Part shown: positions 8,092 through 15,864 of the stretch, one piece after another | How positions within the stretch are numbered: position 1 is the stretch's first letter | Layout: every line of letters starts with the position of its first letter | Assembly: GCF_002223055.1 (NCBI RefSeq) | Contig: NZ_NKFL01000006.1 | Coordinates: 2,356,001-2,420,000, forward strand | DNA from: Burkholderia sp. HI2500 | GTDB lineage: Bacteria > Pseudomonadota > Gammaproteobacteria > Burkholderiales > Burkholderiaceae | Length of the DNA stretch: 64,000 nucleotides | Reading direction: 5' to 3' | The notes under the pieces: model-generated | Seen by the model: the letters and a program-made list of their open reading frames with translations, nothing else | Told to the model about the DNA's origin: nothing | Databases searched by the model: none | Translations under genes and position numbers: made by a program

Positions 8092-8106
8092 GGACACGAT
8101 TTGTCC
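8092..8106. promoter_or_regulatory. Palindromic operator, WYL-type site 3
   Basis: GGACA-N5-TGTCC, followed by a further C, centred about 48 bp upstream of the nucleotidase start. It has the same arm sequence and the same 5-bp spacer as the perfect palindrome at 7974-7998. Confidence 0.5.
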
Positions 8107-8146
8107 CAGGTGGGCCGCATCCTCGCCTGCAGTCATTGGAGAGCCC

Positions 8147-9055
8147 ATGAATTCAGGCATGAAAATCACCGTTGCGGTTTCCGCGCGGGCACTGTTCGAC
8201 TTCGACGCGGAGCATCTCGTGTATCGGGACGATGATCCGTCGGCTTACCGAGCGCTGCAGGCGTCGAGACTCGACGTGCCGGCCAGCCCCGGTGTCGCGT
8301 TCCCGCTGGTGCGCAAGCTGCTGGCATTCAATCGCGACGACGAGGCAACCGTTGACGTCGCGATTCTGTCGCGCAACGACCCCGCGACCGGCCTCCGGGT
8401 GTTTGCGTCGGCGCGGCATCACGGGCTGGCGATTCACCGGGCGATCTTCACCGGCGATGCACAGCCTCATCGCTACCTCGCACCGCTGGGCGCCAACCTG
8501 TTCCTTTCGACGCATGCCGGGGATGTCGAGAACGCGATGGCCGCCGGGTTCCCAGCGGCCTGCCTGTATCCGGCGCCAGCCTCTGCCGGCTGCACGCACG
8601 ACGACGAATTGCGCATCGCCTTCGACGGGGATGCCGTCCTCTTCAGCGATGAAGCGGAGCGCGTGTTCCAACGGCGTCGGCTGTCCGCATTCAACGACCA
8701 TGAAATGCGTCATGCGCACGCGCCGCTGCAGCCTGGCCCGCTCAAGCCGTTCCTCGTTGCCCTGTGTGCGCTGCGCGGCCTGCGCGCATCCGGCATCAAC
8801 GTGCGCACCGCGCTGGTGACCGCACGCAGCGCCCCGGCACACGAGCGCGCCATTCGCACGCTGATCGCGTGGGGTATCACGGTCGATGAAGCAATGTTCC
8901 TCGGAGGCAGGAACAAGGCTGGCTTCCTCGCGGAATTTCGCCCCGACATCTTCTTCGACGATCACGTCCGCAACTGCGAATCAGCCGCACACCGGGTCGC
9001 GACCGGCCACGTGCCATACGGCATCAACAACGAATCCGGGCTGATTCTTCATTGA
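8147..9055 (+). CDS. Cytosolic 5'-nucleotidase (cN-I family)
   Basis: A 302-residue hydrolase of the cytosolic 5'-nucleotidase I family, which dephosphorylates nucleoside monophosphates in the HAD-like fold. Visible family features: the N-terminal strand KITVAVSARALFDF, the PGVAFPLVRKLLAFN segment near residue 50, the LSRNDPATGLRVF motif near 80, and a late DIFFDDHVRNCESA segment with the acidic pair expected for Mg2+ binding. TTGGAG lies six bases before the ATG. It is divergent from the glycine-zipper operon, with a WYL-type palindrome just upstream, so it may belong to the same regulon. Nucleotide breakdown would fit a defence-type response, but that is inference. Confidence 0.85.
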   Translation: MNSGMKITVAVSARALFDFDAEHLVYRDDDPSAYRALQASRLDVPASPGVAFPLVRKLLAFNRDDEATVDVAILSRNDPATGLRVFASARHHGLAIHRAIFTGDAQPHRYLAPLGANLFLSTHAGDVENAMAAGFPAACLYPAPASAGCTHDDELRIAFDGDAVLFSDEAERVFQRRRLSAFNDHEMRHAHAPLQPGPLKPFLVALCALRGLRASGINVRTALVTARSAPAHERAIRTLIAWGITVDEAMFLGGRNKAGFLAEFRPDIFFDDHVRNCESAAHRVATGHVPYGINNESGLILH

Positions 9056-9071
9056 ACGAGCGAATTTGCAG

Positions 9072-9458
9072 ATGAATCGAGAACTCGAAAACAAGCTGGT
9101 CGACACTTACCCCACCATCTATCAGGCGCTGGCGCCCCGGTTCTCCGGGAGTTGCCTGTTCGAATGCGACGACGGCTGGTACGCGATCATCGACCAGCTG
9201 TCGTGCCGGCTCGAAGCGCAAGCCCGCAAGTCGCTGCTGCTCGTGCTCGAAGTGAAGGAGAAGCTCGGCGGCCTGCGTTTCCGCATGCGCGGCAACGTGA
9301 CCCGCGAAGTGGACGGCTGGCTCGCCTCCGCGGCGGACCTGAGCCAGTGCACGTGCGAGCGTTGCGGCGATCCGGCCACGTTGCGCGGCCATACGGATGG
9401 CCGCGTTCGCACACTCTGCCCGTCATGCGCCGCGACGATGCGCTATCTGCTGGAATAG
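9072..9458 (+). CDS. Small Cys-rich protein with zinc-ribbon-like end
   Basis: A 128-residue protein of a family I know only as widespread and hypothetical, often near phage or toxin genes. Residues 35-75 hold the family-typical ECDDGWYAIIDQL and VKEKLGGLRFRM stretches. The C-terminal 40 residues carry C-T-C-x2-C-G-D-P and C-P-S-C, spaced as for a zinc ribbon. The ATG at 9072 is preferred to a TTG six bases earlier; the Shine-Dalgarno is weak. It lies 16 bp after the nucleotidase stop and is probably co-transcribed with it. Confidence 0.65.
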   Translation: MNRELENKLVDTYPTIYQALAPRFSGSCLFECDDGWYAIIDQLSCRLEAQARKSLLLVLEVKEKLGGLRFRMRGNVTREVDGWLASAADLSQCTCERCGDPATLRGHTDGRVRTLCPSCAATMRYLLE

Positions 9459-9489
9459 CGCGGCGCGTGATTCGGGGCGGATCGGCTCG

Positions 9490-10578
9490 TCAAAACACCG
9501 TATGCACCCCCACCCGCGCCACCGTCTGACTCGCGGAACTCGACGCCCCGTTCGGATCCAGCACGCCATTGACCTGCGCATTCGCGCCATTGTTCGCGCG
9601 CTGGTAGTCTGCCGACACATACACCATCGTCCGCTTCGAGAACAGGTACTGAAGCGCCACGCTGACCTGATGCGCGTGGTTGTTGTTCACGGCTTCATTA
9701 CCTTTCATGTACATGTACTTCGCGCCCAGCACGACATCCGGCCTGACGTGCCACAGCCCACCCGCTTCGGCCATCCACACGCCGGCATCGTTGAATGAAT
9801 TGCGCACGGTCGTCATCAGCGCGTTCGCGGTCACGACACCGAAGTCGTAATGCATCCCGACGCCCCAGTTGCGCACACTGGTGGACGGCACGCCGGGCGC
9901 GGGGCCGTACTTCTCGTTCGTGTAGGCCGCGCCCACCCCGAACGGCCCCATCTCGTAGTTCACCCCGGCGCTGACCGCATTGTCCGCCCCGACCGACCCG
10001 GCCACCCCACCAAACGCATACATCGCGCCGCCGGAAAAACCCGACACCGTCGGCGAACTGTACTTGACGGAATTCGCGATCGGTTTGCTACCCGCCGTGC
10101 GATCCCAATCGAATGCACCGGTCGGATTGTCCGGAAGCGTGAGACGTTGAAACGGGCCATTGCGAAAGCCGTACAACCCCGAGATATCCCGTGAAATCGC
10201 GTTGTTCTTCGAAAACAGCGAATCCACCATGAAGTCATACTGATTGCCCAGCGTGATGCTGCCGAACCGATTGCTTTCAAGGCCCACGTACGCATTGCGC
10301 CCGAAAATCCCCGTGCCGATGATCGCGCCGTTCGCCATCGAGAACTGGTTCACCAGCGCAAAGATCGCGCGATATCCGCCCCCGAGGTCTTCCGTGCCGC
10401 GAAAGCCGAAGAGATTGGGCGCGAATATGCCGTCGTCGAACTTGACGTTCTTTCCGCCACCTTCGTTGCTGACATAAGAGACGCCCGCGTCGATCAGCCC
10501 GAACATCGTCACGCTGCTCTGCGCCCATGCGCCCTGCGCCACGGCGAGAATCGCCACTGCTCCAAACCTGAGTTTCAT
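9490..10578 (-). CDS. Gram-negative porin (OmpC-like)
   Basis: A 362-residue outer-membrane general porin of the beta-proteobacterial type. A Sec signal peptide (about residues 1-19, ending AQGAWA) precedes the typical mature start QSSVTMFGLIDAGVSYVSN. The chain continues with alternating amphipathic strands and ends in the outer-membrane C-terminal signature VGVHTVF, with the final Phe. GGAGACGGA precedes the ATG. It ends the leftward stretch containing the hydroquinone genes and may admit aromatic substrates, although 196 bp separate it from the Rieske gene and a separate promoter is likely. Confidence 0.9.
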   Translation of the reverse strand: MKLRFGAVAILAVAQGAWAQSSVTMFGLIDAGVSYVSNEGGGKNVKFDDGIFAPNLFGFRGTEDLGGGYRAIFALVNQFSMANGAIIGTGIFGRNAYVGLESNRFGSITLGNQYDFMVDSLFSKNNAISRDISGLYGFRNGPFQRLTLPDNPTGAFDWDRTAGSKPIANSVKYSSPTVSGFSGGAMYAFGGVAGSVGADNAVSAGVNYEMGPFGVGAAYTNEKYGPAPGVPSTSVRNWGVGMHYDFGVVTANALMTTVRNSFNDAGVWMAEAGGLWHVRPDVVLGAKYMYMKGNEAVNNNHAHQVSVALQYLFSKRTMVYVSADYQRANNGANAQVNGVLDPNGASSSASQTVARVGVHTVF

Positions 10579-10774
10579 TCCGTCTCCGTCTTTTTATGAA
10601 AAAGCGAGGCCACCACCTGCTATGTGGCGGGTGCTCGCTCGTTGCTGCACAAGGAATCGATGTCGTTCAGGTATCGATTACCAGACACCTGAAATATGAT
10701 TAGCTTTACTGATCGACAAACACGATGGCCGTCACATTGAACGGCCCTGCTCGCCCTTCATCAAAACACCGGAA

Positions 10775-11110
10775 TCAAGCGCCTCGATAGACGACCCACG
10801 CGGCAGCATCCACCTCCACCGCCACAGCCTCCAGCGCCGAACCCGAGCACGGCCCGTCGATACACAAGCCATCGTCGAACCGGAACAGCGCGCTGTGATG
10901 GGCGCACATCAGCACCTGCGACCGATAGCACGAAACGCTACCCGGCACGAAATCGAGCGGCACCGAAAAGTGCGGGCAACGATTCACATAAGCCCACACC
11001 TGCTCACCGCGTCTCACGACGATCACAGGGCGCCCGATGCATGCTTCGTCGACGACCCGCGCGCCGCCGTCGGGCACGTCGTAAAACCGGCAGAGTTGTC
11101 GTGCGTCCAT
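10775..11110 (-). CDS. Rieske [2Fe-2S] ferredoxin-type protein
   Basis: A stand-alone Rieske protein of 111 residues. The cluster ligands are visible as C-P-H (NRCPHF, about residues 44-46) and C-A-H-H (about 69-72), with a 22-residue insertion between. Such small proteins pass electrons to oxygenases, or may protect or re-reduce the catalytic iron of a ring-cleavage enzyme. It follows the YciI-like gene by 3 bp and lies at the end of the hydroquinone operon, so a role with the dioxygenase is plausible but not shown. Confidence 0.85.
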   Translation of the reverse strand: MDARQLCRFYDVPDGGARVVDEACIGRPVIVVRRGEQVWAYVNRCPHFSVPLDFVPGSVSCYRSQVLMCAHHSALFRFDDGLCIDGPCSGSALEAVAVEVDAAAWVVYRGA

Positions 11111-11113
11111 GAT

Positions 11114-11425
11114 TCACACTCTGTGCTCGGGGTTGCCGAGGCTCCAGTCCCACGGCCGCACCTCCACGTGCGAGAACAACCCTTCCTTCACGTACGGGTC
11201 GTTGCCGATGAACTGCATCACCGCCTGAATGTCGTCCGCCTCCACGACGAGCAGCGTGCCGTTCATCGCGTCGCCGTGCGGGTCCAGCGTCGGGCCGCCG
11301 AGCCGCACCACCACGCCGTGCTGGTCGGCCGAGCGCAGGTAAGTCCGGTGAATCGGCCGCACGCGATCGCGCACGTCGCGCATGCCCGGCTGGTCCGTCG
11401 CAAACACCGCAAAAAATCTTGCCAT
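11114..11425 (-). CDS. YciI-like protein
   Basis: A 103-residue protein of the YCII superfamily (dimeric alpha+beta barrel; some members act on lactones or ring-cleavage products). The N-terminus MARFFAVFATDQPG, the RPIHRTYLRSA helix with a conserved His, and the late FIGNDPYVKEGLF segment followed by a WDW motif are typical. It lies between the remnant dioxygenase and the Rieske gene with almost no gap, so it is part of the same operon. A role in processing a hydroquinone-pathway intermediate is inference. Confidence 0.8.
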   Translation of the reverse strand: MARFFAVFATDQPGMRDVRDRVRPIHRTYLRSADQHGVVVRLGGPTLDPHGDAMNGTLLVVEADDIQAVMQFIGNDPYVKEGLFSHVEVRPWDWSLGNPEHRV

Positions 11426-11430
11426 GGCGG

Positions 11431-11574
11431 TCAGCTCCGATCGAGGACGAACGCATGCAGATGCCGCACACGGCGCTGCATCAGCGCACGCAAGCGCGGC
11501 CCCGGCATGCCGTCGAAGCGGGCGACGGCCGGCTCGGCCAGCGTGGTGTCACCGTCATGGTGGTCAAGGCTCAT
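11431..11574 (-). pseudogene. N-terminal remnant of an intradiol dioxygenase
   Basis: A 47-residue frame beginning MSLDHHDGDT. Its second half, RLRALMQRRVRHLHAFV, resembles the start of catechol/hydroxyquinol 1,2-dioxygenases, where a V-R-H-L-H-x-F-V/A segment is typical. It then stops after LDRS, and the YciI-like gene begins five bases later. No catalytic Tyr/His ligands remain. Related hydroquinone operons carry a hydroxyquinol 1,2-dioxygenase at about this place, so this is read as the stub of a deleted gene. It could instead be a short peptide still translated by coupling. Confidence 0.5.
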
Positions 11575-11602
11575 GGTTGTCTCCGTTGGCGTATCCGGCC
11601 GC

Positions 11603-12670
11603 TCACTGCGGCGCGCACCCTTCCCATGCACGCTGAAGCAGCGCGCGAATCGCGTCGCGTTCGATCGGCCGCGGATTCACATACGGGTTGCGGCATGCGA
11701 AGTCGGCCGCTTCGTCGAGGCCGGCCTCCGGCATCCCGAGGTCGGCCAGCGCCGGCGCGATGCCGAGCCGCGCGTTCAGCGCGAACAGCAGCGGGCCCGC
11801 TTCGGCTGCGTCGTTCCCGCCCAGCGCGCGCGCCACGCGGCGCAGCGCATCGGGCGCGGCTGCGTGGTTGTAGTGCGCGGTATGCGGCAGCATCGCCGCA
11901 TGCGTCTGCGCGTGCGGCAGGTTGAAGGTGCCGCCGAGCGTGTGGCACAGCTTGTGATGCAGCGCCATGCCGACCGCGCCCAGGCAGGTACCCGCGAGCC
12001 ACGCGCCGTACAGCGCGCGGCTGCGCGCGTCGCGGTTCGCCGGATCGCGCACGACCACGGGCAGCGCTTCGCCGAGCGCGCGGATCGATTCTTCCGCCAT
12101 CAGGCTGATCACCGGATTCGCGTCTTCCGCGTACAGCGCCTCGACGGCATGCGCCATCGCATTGATGCCCGATGCCGCGGAAATGTCCGGCGGCAGCGAC
12201 AACGTCAGCGACGGGTCGTAGAGCACCGTCCGCGGCAACACGCGCGCGTCGCGCCCGGTGCGCTTCAGACGGCCTTCCGTGAGCCCGAAGATCGGCGTCA
12301 TCTCCGAGCCGGCGTACGTCGTCGGCACGGCCAGGATCGGCAGCACCGATTCGAGCGCAATCGCCTTGCCCAGCCCGATCGTCGACCCGCCGCCGATCGC
12401 CACGCAGCAGTCCGCTTCCAGTTCGCCAGCCATCTCGCGCGCCGCATGCGCGACCTCGATCGGCACGTGCATGACCGCCTGCGCGCAGATGCCGGCCGCA
12501 CGCTCGCCCAGGATCGCCGCCACGCGCTCGGCGAGCGGCCGCTGCTCGGGCGTCGACAGGATCAGCGCGCGGCGGGCGCCGAGCGTCGACAGCTCGTCCG
12601 GCAGCCTGTCGAGCGCGCCCCATTCGAATACCACGCGGGACGGGGTGCCCTGATAGACGAAGCGATCCAT
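11603..12670 (-). CDS. Maleylacetate reductase
   Basis: A 355-residue member of the iron-containing alcohol dehydrogenase superfamily that reduces maleylacetate to 3-oxoadipate with NAD(P)H. Evidence: the N-terminal VFEWGALDRLP, the nucleotide-binding GGGSTIGLGKAIAL near residue 90, PTTYAGSEMT near 120, and the His-rich LHHKLCHTLGGTFNLPHAQTHA near 230, all characteristic of maleylacetate reductases. It starts 8 bp after the aldehyde dehydrogenase and completes the hydroquinone lower pathway. Confidence 0.92.
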   Translation of the reverse strand: MDRFVYQGTPSRVVFEWGALDRLPDELSTLGARRALILSTPEQRPLAERVAAILGERAAGICAQAVMHVPIEVAHAAREMAGELEADCCVAIGGGSTIGLGKAIALESVLPILAVPTTYAGSEMTPIFGLTEGRLKRTGRDARVLPRTVLYDPSLTLSLPPDISAASGINAMAHAVEALYAEDANPVISLMAEESIRALGEALPVVVRDPANRDARSRALYGAWLAGTCLGAVGMALHHKLCHTLGGTFNLPHAQTHAAMLPHTAHYNHAAAPDALRRVARALGGNDAAEAGPLLFALNARLGIAPALADLGMPEAGLDEAADFACRNPYVNPRPIERDAIRALLQRAWEGCAPQ

Positions 12671-12678
12671 GGCGAACC

Positions 12679-14145
12679 TCAGCGCTTGAAGTGCGGCGGC
12701 ACGTTGCCGTCGACGTTGACCCACACCGACCGCGCCTCGGTATAGTCGTGCATCGCCTCGAAGCCCATCTCGCGGCCGTAGCCCGACTGGCCGACGCCGC
12801 CGAACGGGCTGCCCGGATTGACGCGCTTGTAGCAGTTGATCCAGCACATGCCCGCGTTGATCTGCGACGCCATCTTGTGTGCGCGCGAGAGATCCTTCGT
12901 CCACAGGCCGCTGCCCAGCCCGTATTCGGTTGCGTTCGCAATGGCCAGTGCTTCGTCGTCGCTGCCGAAGCGCAGCACCGTGACGAACGGGCCGAACACT
13001 TCTTCCTGTGCGATACGATCGGTCGCGCTTTTCGCCTCGATGACCGTCGGGCGCACGTAGTAGCCGTTGGCGAGCGCGGGGTCCTGCGGCGCGCTGCCGC
13101 CGGTGAGCACACGGCCGCCCTGCTCGCGCGCGACATCGACGAACGCCAGCACACGATCGAGGTGCTGCTTCGACGTGAGCGGCCCCATCTCGGTGTTCGC
13201 ATCGAGCGGGTTGCCGATCCGGATCGACGATGCGAGCGCCACGAAGCGCTCGAGAAACGCATCGGCGATGCGTTCGTGCAGCACGAGACGCGAGCCGGCG
13301 ATGCACGCCTGCCCCTGGTTGTGGAAGATCGCCCACGCGGCGCCGTTGATGGCCGCGTCGAGATCGGCATCGTCGAACACGATGTTGGCGCCCTTGCCGC
13401 CCAGTTCGAGCTGCACGCGCTTCAGGTTGCCCTGCGACGCTTCGACGATCCGGCGGCCGGTGGCCGTCGATCCGGTGAACGCGATCTTGCCGACGCCCGG
13501 ATGTTCGGCGAGCCGCTGGCCCGCCGTATGCCCATAGCCGGGGACGATGTTGACGACACCCGCCGGAAACCCGACCTCGGCCATCAGCTCGACGATGCGC
13601 AGCGTCGACAGCGGCGTGATTTCCGAAGGCTTGAGCACCACCGTGTTGCCGGCCGCGAGCGCCGGGCCCATCTTCCAGCTCGTGAACATCAGCGGAAAAT
13701 TCCACGGCACGATCTGGCCGACGACACCGATCGGCGCGCGCTGCACGTAGTTCAGGAAGCCGGTCTCGACAGGAATCACCGAGCCTTGCAGCTTGTCGGC
13801 CATGCCGCCGAAGTAGCGGAAGCACGCGGCCGTGCGCGGCACGTCGAGCGCACGCGAATCGCGGATCGGGTGGCCGGTGTCCAGCGATTCGAGTTGCGCC
13901 AGCTCCTCCGCGTTGGCTTCGATCGCATCAGCCAGGCGCAGCAGCAACCGGCCGCGTTCGGCGGCCGGCAGCGCCGACCATTTGGGGAACGCGCGCGTCG
14001 CGGCTTCGACGGCCAGGTCGACGTCCGCCGCGGTAGCGGCCGCGATCTTCGTGATGACGGAGCCGTCGTGCGGGTTCAGCACGTCGATCGTGCCGCGGTC
14101 GACGGCGTCAACGAAGCGCCCGTCGATGAAGAGTTGGGTTTGCAT
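12679..14145 (-). CDS. 4-hydroxymuconic semialdehyde dehydrogenase (ALDH family)
   Basis: A 488-residue NAD(P)+-dependent aldehyde dehydrogenase. The Rossmann and linker regions are intact (VPWNFPLMFTSWKMGPAL, GSTATGRRI), the catalytic Glu lies in LELGGKGANIVF and the catalytic Cys in HNQGQACIAGSR. The family alone does not fix the substrate. Position between a hydroquinone dioxygenase and a maleylacetate reductase makes 4-hydroxymuconic semialdehyde oxidation to maleylacetate the best assignment, as for HapF/PnpE-type enzymes. The gap to the dioxygenase gene is 51 bp. Confidence 0.88.
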   Translation of the reverse strand: MQTQLFIDGRFVDAVDRGTIDVLNPHDGSVITKIAAATAADVDLAVEAATRAFPKWSALPAAERGRLLLRLADAIEANAEELAQLESLDTGHPIRDSRALDVPRTAACFRYFGGMADKLQGSVIPVETGFLNYVQRAPIGVVGQIVPWNFPLMFTSWKMGPALAAGNTVVLKPSEITPLSTLRIVELMAEVGFPAGVVNIVPGYGHTAGQRLAEHPGVGKIAFTGSTATGRRIVEASQGNLKRVQLELGGKGANIVFDDADLDAAINGAAWAIFHNQGQACIAGSRLVLHERIADAFLERFVALASSIRIGNPLDANTEMGPLTSKQHLDRVLAFVDVAREQGGRVLTGGSAPQDPALANGYYVRPTVIEAKSATDRIAQEEVFGPFVTVLRFGSDDEALAIANATEYGLGSGLWTKDLSRAHKMASQINAGMCWINCYKRVNPGSPFGGVGQSGYGREMGFEAMHDYTEARSVWVNVDGNVPPHFKR

Positions 14146-14196
14146 GAATCGTCCTCGGTGTATGGCGTGAAGCGCAAGCGGAAACCGACGCGCCGC

Positions 14197-15216
14197 TCAG
14201 AACGCGATCGGATACGGCGCGAGCTCGCCGCTCTCGTAGCGCTGCGGCAGGTTCGGTGTCGCGTTTTCCCAGACCAGCAGCATCGACCGCTTCGTGGAGT
14301 AGCCCTGATGCCGGATGTCGGCGGGCATCGCGCAGATGTCGCCGGCGCGCATCGTCACGCGGGCGCGCGGCGCGCCGGTGTTCTTGTCGCCGATGTCCCA
14401 CACGATTTCGTCGGATAGTTGCAGGAACCATTCGACGCGGTCGTTGCCATGGAACACCGGCAGGATGAATTCCTCGGTGGTCGGGCAGAACAGGCTGCGC
14501 CCGCACACCGACGTGACCGACGGATTCCACGTCACGTCCGAACGCGACAGATACTTGAACAGGTTGAATGCGTGCAGCTCGCCTTCGAAGCCCGGCTCGA
14601 CGTGCACTTCCGGCTCGTCCTGCGCGACGTCGAGGAACGCGCGGTTGACCGGCAGGTCGTCGCGCAGCGGCGAATCGCCTTCGAGGCCCGGCATGCGGCG
14701 CGTCGCGATCCGCGTGCGCTCGATCGCCGAGCCGTTCTCGCCGTGCTTGCGCCCGAACGCGGTGCCGGTTTCCTCGGGCGCCGCGAACGGATCGAAGCCT
14801 TCGTTCGTCCAGTCGTGCAGCATCGCCTTGAAGGTCGCCATGATCGTGGGCGTGTCGAAGGTCTCGGTGTAGTCCACGCCGGCGTCCTTCAGGATGCCGT
14901 TGAAGGTGCCCGCATACATGTCCACCTTGCCGTAGTGGTTGCGCGTGCCGAACACGTGATCGAAGTTCACCCAGCCGTAGAAGAAGCCCCATGCCACGTC
15001 GCGCATCATCGCGCGCAGGAACGCGTCCGCCGGCATCGCGTGCGTGCGGGTCTGGCCTTTCGCGGGCCAGCTGATCTTCACGAAATATTCGTCGCGCTGG
15101 AATTCGAATGCGCCGAGCTGGAAGCGGCGGTAGCCGGTGACGGCATCGGCTTCGGTGGCTTGCACCAGATCGGCGGCGAAGCCTGCGGAGGTATCGAGGG
15201 TGTCGAGAGTGGCCAT
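14197..15216 (-). CDS. hapD: Hydroquinone 1,2-dioxygenase, large subunit
   Basis: A 339-residue catalytic subunit of a two-component Fe(II) hydroquinone dioxygenase, which opens hydroquinone to 4-hydroxymuconic semialdehyde. The length equals that of HapD/PnpD-type subunits. A cupin-like C-terminal domain carries a ligand set His256, Asn258, Glu262 (in VFHGNDRVEWF) and His303 (in ADIRHQGYS). The start is the ATG preceded by AGGAGACACGTT. It lies downstream of the small-subunit gene and upstream of the dehydrogenase. No hydroquinone-forming monooxygenase is present in the window, so the natural upper-pathway substrate is unknown. Confidence 0.9.
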   Translation of the reverse strand: MATLDTLDTSAGFAADLVQATEADAVTGYRRFQLGAFEFQRDEYFVKISWPAKGQTRTHAMPADAFLRAMMRDVAWGFFYGWVNFDHVFGTRNHYGKVDMYAGTFNGILKDAGVDYTETFDTPTIMATFKAMLHDWTNEGFDPFAAPEETGTAFGRKHGENGSAIERTRIATRRMPGLEGDSPLRDDLPVNRAFLDVAQDEPEVHVEPGFEGELHAFNLFKYLSRSDVTWNPSVTSVCGRSLFCPTTEEFILPVFHGNDRVEWFLQLSDEIVWDIGDKNTGAPRARVTMRAGDICAMPADIRHQGYSTKRSMLLVWENATPNLPQRYESGELAPYPIAF

Positions 15217-15254
15217 AACGTGTCTCCTGGAAGTGTCGAATGAGGTCAGACGAA

Positions 15255-15749
15255 TCAGTGCAGGCAGATGTCGGCCCACTTCTCCACGGACAGCTCGCCC
15301 AGGATGGTCTGCACGAGTGCGACGCCCGGCTTGCCGGCGGTGAAGCGGTATGCACAGCCGGCCGGCAGCAGCGCCTGATGGCCCTGGCGCAATACGACGT
15401 AGCCCATCTTGCGGCCGGCCGGTTGCGTGCCGGCGTTCACGGTGCCGCGGCCCGATTGCGGCGGCGTATCGAGCTTGATGAATTCGATCCGGACTTCGCC
15501 ATCCATCTGGATCACGAACTCGTCGTGCGCGCACGCGAACCACGGCGACTGGCCGTCGGTCCGCAGCACTTCGATCACGTATTCGAGGTTCTTGCCGGCG
15601 ACGACCTTTTCATAAGGGGCCGACTTCGATGCGACCTCGAAGACATTCGAGAACGCGTAGTGTTGAGCGCTGCCGCTCGTGATTTCGATCTCGCCTTTCT
15701 TGTAACTGTCGAGCGAGCCAAAGACGGTGTGGAATGCCGTGTCGGTCAT
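15255..15749 (-). CDS. hapC: Hydroquinone 1,2-dioxygenase, small subunit
   Basis: A 164-residue subunit matching HapC/PnpC in size and place. It begins MTDTAFHTVFGSLDSYKKG and has cupin-like beta-strand alternation with PAGCAYRFTAGKPG near residue 130. It is the first gene of the catabolic operon, with GGAGACAGA about 10 bases upstream, and the large-subunit gene follows after 38 bp. The small subunit is mainly structural in this enzyme class. The upstream region carries a LysR-type palindrome 87 bp before the ATG. Confidence 0.87.
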   Translation of the reverse strand: MTDTAFHTVFGSLDSYKKGEIEITSGSAQHYAFSNVFEVASKSAPYEKVVAGKNLEYVIEVLRTDGQSPWFACAHDEFVIQMDGEVRIEFIKLDTPPQSGRGTVNAGTQPAGRKMGYVVLRQGHQALLPAGCAYRFTAGKPGVALVQTILGELSVEKWADICLH

Positions 15750-15835
15750 TTCTGTCTCCTGAGTTGAACCGCTTGTTGGATTCCACTCTAGGGGCAAGGG
15801 ACCACCGCAACAAGGCACGGGACGGCGACTACGGC

Positions 15836-15852
15836 ATTTGCGTTTCGCGAAT
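15836..15852. promoter_or_regulatory. LysR-type operator before the dioxygenase operon
   Basis: ATTTGCGTTTCGCGAAT is an interrupted palindrome of the T-N11-A class (ATTyGC-N5-GCrAAT), between the end of the LysR gene and the small-subunit start. The identical 17-mer in reverse orientation occurs at 18398-18414, before the MFS gene. Confidence 0.7.
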
Positions 15853-15864
15853 AATCCGCGCGCT

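Noticed and set aside
10895..12745. A 616-codon plus-strand frame
   Set aside because: It lies opposite the Rieske, YciI-like and maleylacetate reductase genes, which have clear family motifs; its translation is Arg/His-rich without any domain.
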